NCBI GenBank assembly: GCA_963752815.1
Contig: CAVVZI010000009.1
Span: forward strand, 62,001 to 126,000
DNA: 64,000 bases
Direction of reading: 5' to 3'
Source of the DNA: Sva-07 sp963752815
GTDB lineage: Bacteria > Actinomycetota > Acidimicrobiia > Acidimicrobiales > Ilumatobacteraceae
The notes beneath the pieces are model-generated. The model was not told the DNA's origin. It ran no database searches and saw nothing but the letters and a program-made list of their open reading frames with translations. Of the stretch, positions 61,867-64,000 are shown one piece after another (the first letter of the stretch is position 1; each line of letters opens with the position of its first letter). The position numbers and the translations under genes were made by a program.

Positions 61867-62879
61867 GACACGGCCGCCAGGTCGTGCGCGGGTGTCCAGC
61901 CGAGCGCGGGAGCGATCTGGGTCGCCACCACCTCGAGCCGCTCCAGCCCTCTCGCGATGGTCGAGCTCTCGGCGTGGCAGGCAACGATCAGATGCGTCGC
62001 CGCGCCACTGAACACCGCGTCCGACGCGAGCGTCTGCACGATGTGGTCGACGGGGCCGTGGCGCACGTTCATCAGGTCGAGTTTCCGTTCCAGTGTCAGG
62101 CTCGCCGGGTCGTGTCCGTCGGCGGCGAAGAGTGGGTCGTACAGCGCGATGTCGGATGCCAGTTCGGCCCGGGCGGATTCGAGGTCGCGATCGGGGAACA
62201 CGCCACGCACGGCGGCGATCGGCGCATCCGCCGGATCGCCGTTCCACTCGGCGAGATACGCCTCGGCCAGCGGCAGTTGCACGCTCCGGGCGTGGCCGAC
62301 GCCGAGCAGGAGTCCCCGGCCTTCCCGCGCCGCGCGGCGGACCCCGTCGAGCTGGGTCGTCGAGTCCCACAGGCGCGAACCGAGGGTCGGCGCGGGTGGC
62401 TGCAGGGTGGTGCCGAATTCGTCGAGCGGTTGACCGGCCAGCGCATCGCGGAGGCGGTCGAGAACATCGGCCGCGAGCTCGCGCCGCTTGGCCACGTCAC
62501 GGCCGAACGTCCCGAACGCCGAGACGTTCGCGCCACCCGTTCCGACGCCGAGGTCGAGGCGACCGCCGCTCAGGGCGTCGAGCACGGCGGCGTCCTCGGC
62601 GAGCCGGATCGGGTCCTCCAGGCCGAGCACGACGACGCCGACCCCGAGTCGGATGCGCCGCGTTCGTGATGCGGCCGCGGCCAGCAACACCAACGGTGAC
62701 GGAAGACGGCCGAACCGGGGCTGGAAGTGGTGCTGGGCGACCCACCCGCTGTCGAAGCCGAGTTCCTCCGCGGCGACGAACAGTTCGACGACGTCCTGAT
62801 AGAGATGCGGCGAGGGGACGTCACCGTGCACATGGGTGAGGAAGCCGAGCGTGAACGGTCGGCGCGGCGATTCGCTCAT
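61863..62879 (-). CDS. LLM-class flavin-dependent monooxygenase
   Basis: This 338-residue protein starts MSESPRRPFTLGFLTHVHGDVPSPHLYQDVVELF. VAQHHFQPRFGRLPSPLVLLAAAASRTRRIRLGVGVVVLGLEDPIRLAEDAAVLDALSGGRLDLGVGTGGAN gives the flavin loop and dehydrogenation motif. Related closely to its neighbour (62876-63925), from which it arose by tandem duplication. Functions as an FMNH2-dependent monooxygenase of an unknown, perhaps sulfur-containing, compound. Confidence 0.9.
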   Translation of the reverse strand: MSESPRRPFTLGFLTHVHGDVPSPHLYQDVVELFVAAEELGFDSGWVAQHHFQPRFGRLPSPLVLLAAAASRTRRIRLGVGVVVLGLEDPIRLAEDAAVLDALSGGRLDLGVGTGGANVSAFGTFGRDVAKRRELAADVLDRLRDALAGQPLDEFGTTLQPPAPTLGSRLWDSTTQLDGVRRAAREGRGLLLGVGHARSVQLPLAEAYLAEWNGDPADAPIAAVRGVFPDRDLESARAELASDIALYDPLFAADGHDPASLTLERKLDLMNVRHGPVDHIVQTLASDAVFSGAATHLIVACHAESSTIARGLERLEVVATQIAPALGWTPAHDLAAVS

Positions 62880-63925
62880 GCCGCCGCTCCCCGCCCGCGT
62901 CCACCCGAGGCCGACCAGCCGAGGGCCGGGGCGATCTCGTTGGCGATGATCTCGAGTCGACGGATGTCCTCCGCGACGCTGGACACCTCGTGCTGGACGA
63001 CGGGGAGGAACCAGTCCGCGTAGCCGAGCAGCGCCGGATCAGCCTGGATGCTCTCGACCACGTCGTCGACCGAGCCGTAGTGGACGTTGATCCGAGCCAG
63101 GTAGTCCTCGGTCGACAGGTCGAGCAGCTCGGTGTACCCGTGCTTGGCGAATCCCTGGCGGTGGATCGCCAGCGCCGGTTCGAGGTCGCGGGCCGCGGCA
63201 TGCCGGTTCCGGGCCGGGAACACCGCCCGCGTGATGGCGATGCGCGGGCGAGGTGAACCGGGCGTCTGCGATCGGCTCCACTCGTCGAGGTAGGCGTCGG
63301 CCAGTGGCTTCTGCTCGGTGAGCGGGTCGTGCACCGCGGTCCCCAGCAGGAGACCGTCACCCGCGCGGGCCGCCGCCCTGGCCCGACCCGGATCCGACGT
63401 CGACTGCCAGAGCCGGTCGGCGAGATCGGGTGCGGCGGGCTGCGCGACGAGCGATGACGCTCCGAGTGGCTGGCCGCGCAGGGCGTCGCGCAGCACCCCG
63501 AGCCGGTCGTCGAAATCTGCGTGCCGATCGGCGGGTGCCACCGCACCGAACGCGGCGAACGCGTCGATGTTGGCCCCGCCGGTTCCGACTCCGAGTTGCA
63601 GGCGTGGGCCGGCGAGCGCTTCCAGTACCGACCAGTCCTCGGCGAGCCGGAGCGGGTGCTCGAGCGGGAGCACGGTGACCGCCGTGCCGAGCTGGAGATG
63701 GGTCGTCCGCTCCGCAACGGCGGCGAGCAGCACCGGCGGCGACGGGAGCCGTCCGTAATCGGAACGCAGGTGGTGCTGGGCCACCCAACCTCCGTCGAAG
63801 CCGAGATCCTCGGCCGCCTGGAAGACCGTGATGAGGTCGCGGTACACCTCGGCGGGTGCTCGACCGGCGCCGTGGACGTGGGTGAGGAAGCCGAGTCGGA
63901 ACGGCTTGGTCGTGTCGAGCGTCAT
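62876..63925 (-). CDS. LLM-class flavin-dependent monooxygenase (first gene of operon)
   Basis: This 349-residue protein starts MTLDTTKPFRLGFLTHVHGAGRAPAEVYRDLITVF after a strong GGAGGTGTC site. Motifs: WVAQHHLRSDYGRLPSPPVLLAAVAERTTHLQLGTAVTVLPLEHPLRLAEDWSVLEALAGPRLQLGVGTGGANIDA and a C-terminal ISEIAN-like IRRLEIIANEIAPALGW. Paralog of the next gene; they share the N-terminal and barrel layout. First of five coupled genes reading leftward. Confidence 0.9.
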   Translation of the reverse strand: MTLDTTKPFRLGFLTHVHGAGRAPAEVYRDLITVFQAAEDLGFDGGWVAQHHLRSDYGRLPSPPVLLAAVAERTTHLQLGTAVTVLPLEHPLRLAEDWSVLEALAGPRLQLGVGTGGANIDAFAAFGAVAPADRHADFDDRLGVLRDALRGQPLGASSLVAQPAAPDLADRLWQSTSDPGRARAAARAGDGLLLGTAVHDPLTEQKPLADAYLDEWSRSQTPGSPRPRIAITRAVFPARNRHAAARDLEPALAIHRQGFAKHGYTELLDLSTEDYLARINVHYGSVDDVVESIQADPALLGYADWFLPVVQHEVSSVAEDIRRLEIIANEIAPALGWSASGGRGRGAAA

Positions 63926-63947
63926 GCGATGACACCTCCGGCGATCT

Positions 63948-63970
63948 GGGGTTCGGTTCGGGGTTCGGTT
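63948..63970 (-). repeat. Tandem 11-bp repeat before the LLM operon
   Basis: GGGGTTCGGTT occurs at 63948-63958 and 63960-63970 (period 12), upstream of the operon start on the minus strand. It may be part of the promoter or an operator but sits at the window edge. Confidence 0.4.
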
Positions 63971-64000
63971 GGAGATGGGGGCTGCGGTTGGAGTCGGGGC

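Noticed and set aside
1..64000. CRISPR arrays, tRNA, rRNA, insertion sequences, prophage
   Set aside because: No regularly spaced repeats, cloverleaf sequences, transposase motifs or terminal inverted repeats were seen.

Overview
The window is high-GC DNA with dense, short-spaced genes and many 4-bp stop/start overlaps. Its gene families point to an actinobacterium: ANTAR regulators, DUF222/HNH proteins, F420/deazaflavin (DDN-type) oxidoreductases, a Cds1-type cysteine desulfhydrase, SigG-type sigma factors with SnoaL-like tails, many LLM-class flavin monooxygenases, and DUF6204. A marine or soil Acidimicrobiia (Ilumatobacter-like) lineage is my best guess, but that is inference. I see no rRNA, tRNA, CRISPR array, insertion sequence or prophage.

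Layout. 1-5 kb: the end of a hemolysin III gene, two tandem GAF-ANTAR regulators, a GNAT acetyltransferase, YceH, and an ECF sigma factor with its membrane partner. 5-10 kb: a secreted protein, an alpha/beta hydrolase, a UspA-like protein, and a VanY carboxypeptidase divergent from a two-component system. 10-17 kb: DUF222-HNH, a VOC protein, an ArsR/SRPBCC pair divergent from a maleylpyruvate isomerase-YjbR fusion, an inositol-phosphatase-like enzyme, and a TetR/DUF6204 pair divergent from a TetX-like monooxygenase, with clear palindromic operators at both divergent promoters. 17-27 kb: dienelactone hydrolase, MFS exporter with a sigma factor, SRPBCC, SMP-30, AraC, and a DisA_N-related protein. 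27-39 kb: secreted phytase-like esterase, CocE hydrolase, two divergent PAP2 phosphatases, a PIG-L deacetylase fused to a cyclic-nucleotide-binding domain next to Cds1, PhoX, a beta-lactamase-like esterase and a PP2C phosphatase. 39-47 kb: LLM, methyltransferase, SARP-hydrolase fusion, sigma factor, RibD-like reductase, and a MarR-controlled SDR/SnoaL operon. 47-50 kb: an arsenic resistance cluster (CDF-like transporter, ArsR, ArsI, aquaporin, ArsC). 50-53 kb: DUF899, a truncated HTH regulator, DoxX-like and lipoprotein genes, and a hemerythrin with a histone-H1-like tail. 53-56 kb: a STAS / MerR-receiver / double-KaiC operon. 56-64 kb: riboflavin kinase with a hydrolase, SDR with an M20 peptidase, and a five-gene operon of four LLM monooxygenases plus a HAD protein.

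Themes. Signal transduction is over-represented (four sigma or anti-sigma-type genes, two ANTAR proteins, SpoIIE-type phosphatase, STAS, KaiC, two-component system, cNBD, DisA_N-like). Flavin chemistry is the second theme (five LLM proteins, a stand-alone riboflavin kinase, TetX, DDN and PPOX enzymes).

Caveat. About 17 otherwise well-conserved genes can only be read through by changing frame once or more (over 20 apparent single-base indels). The protein sequence on both sides of each break is intact, so I read most of these as sequencing or assembly errors, not real pseudogenes. I give the full gene extents and mark the approximate breakpoints.
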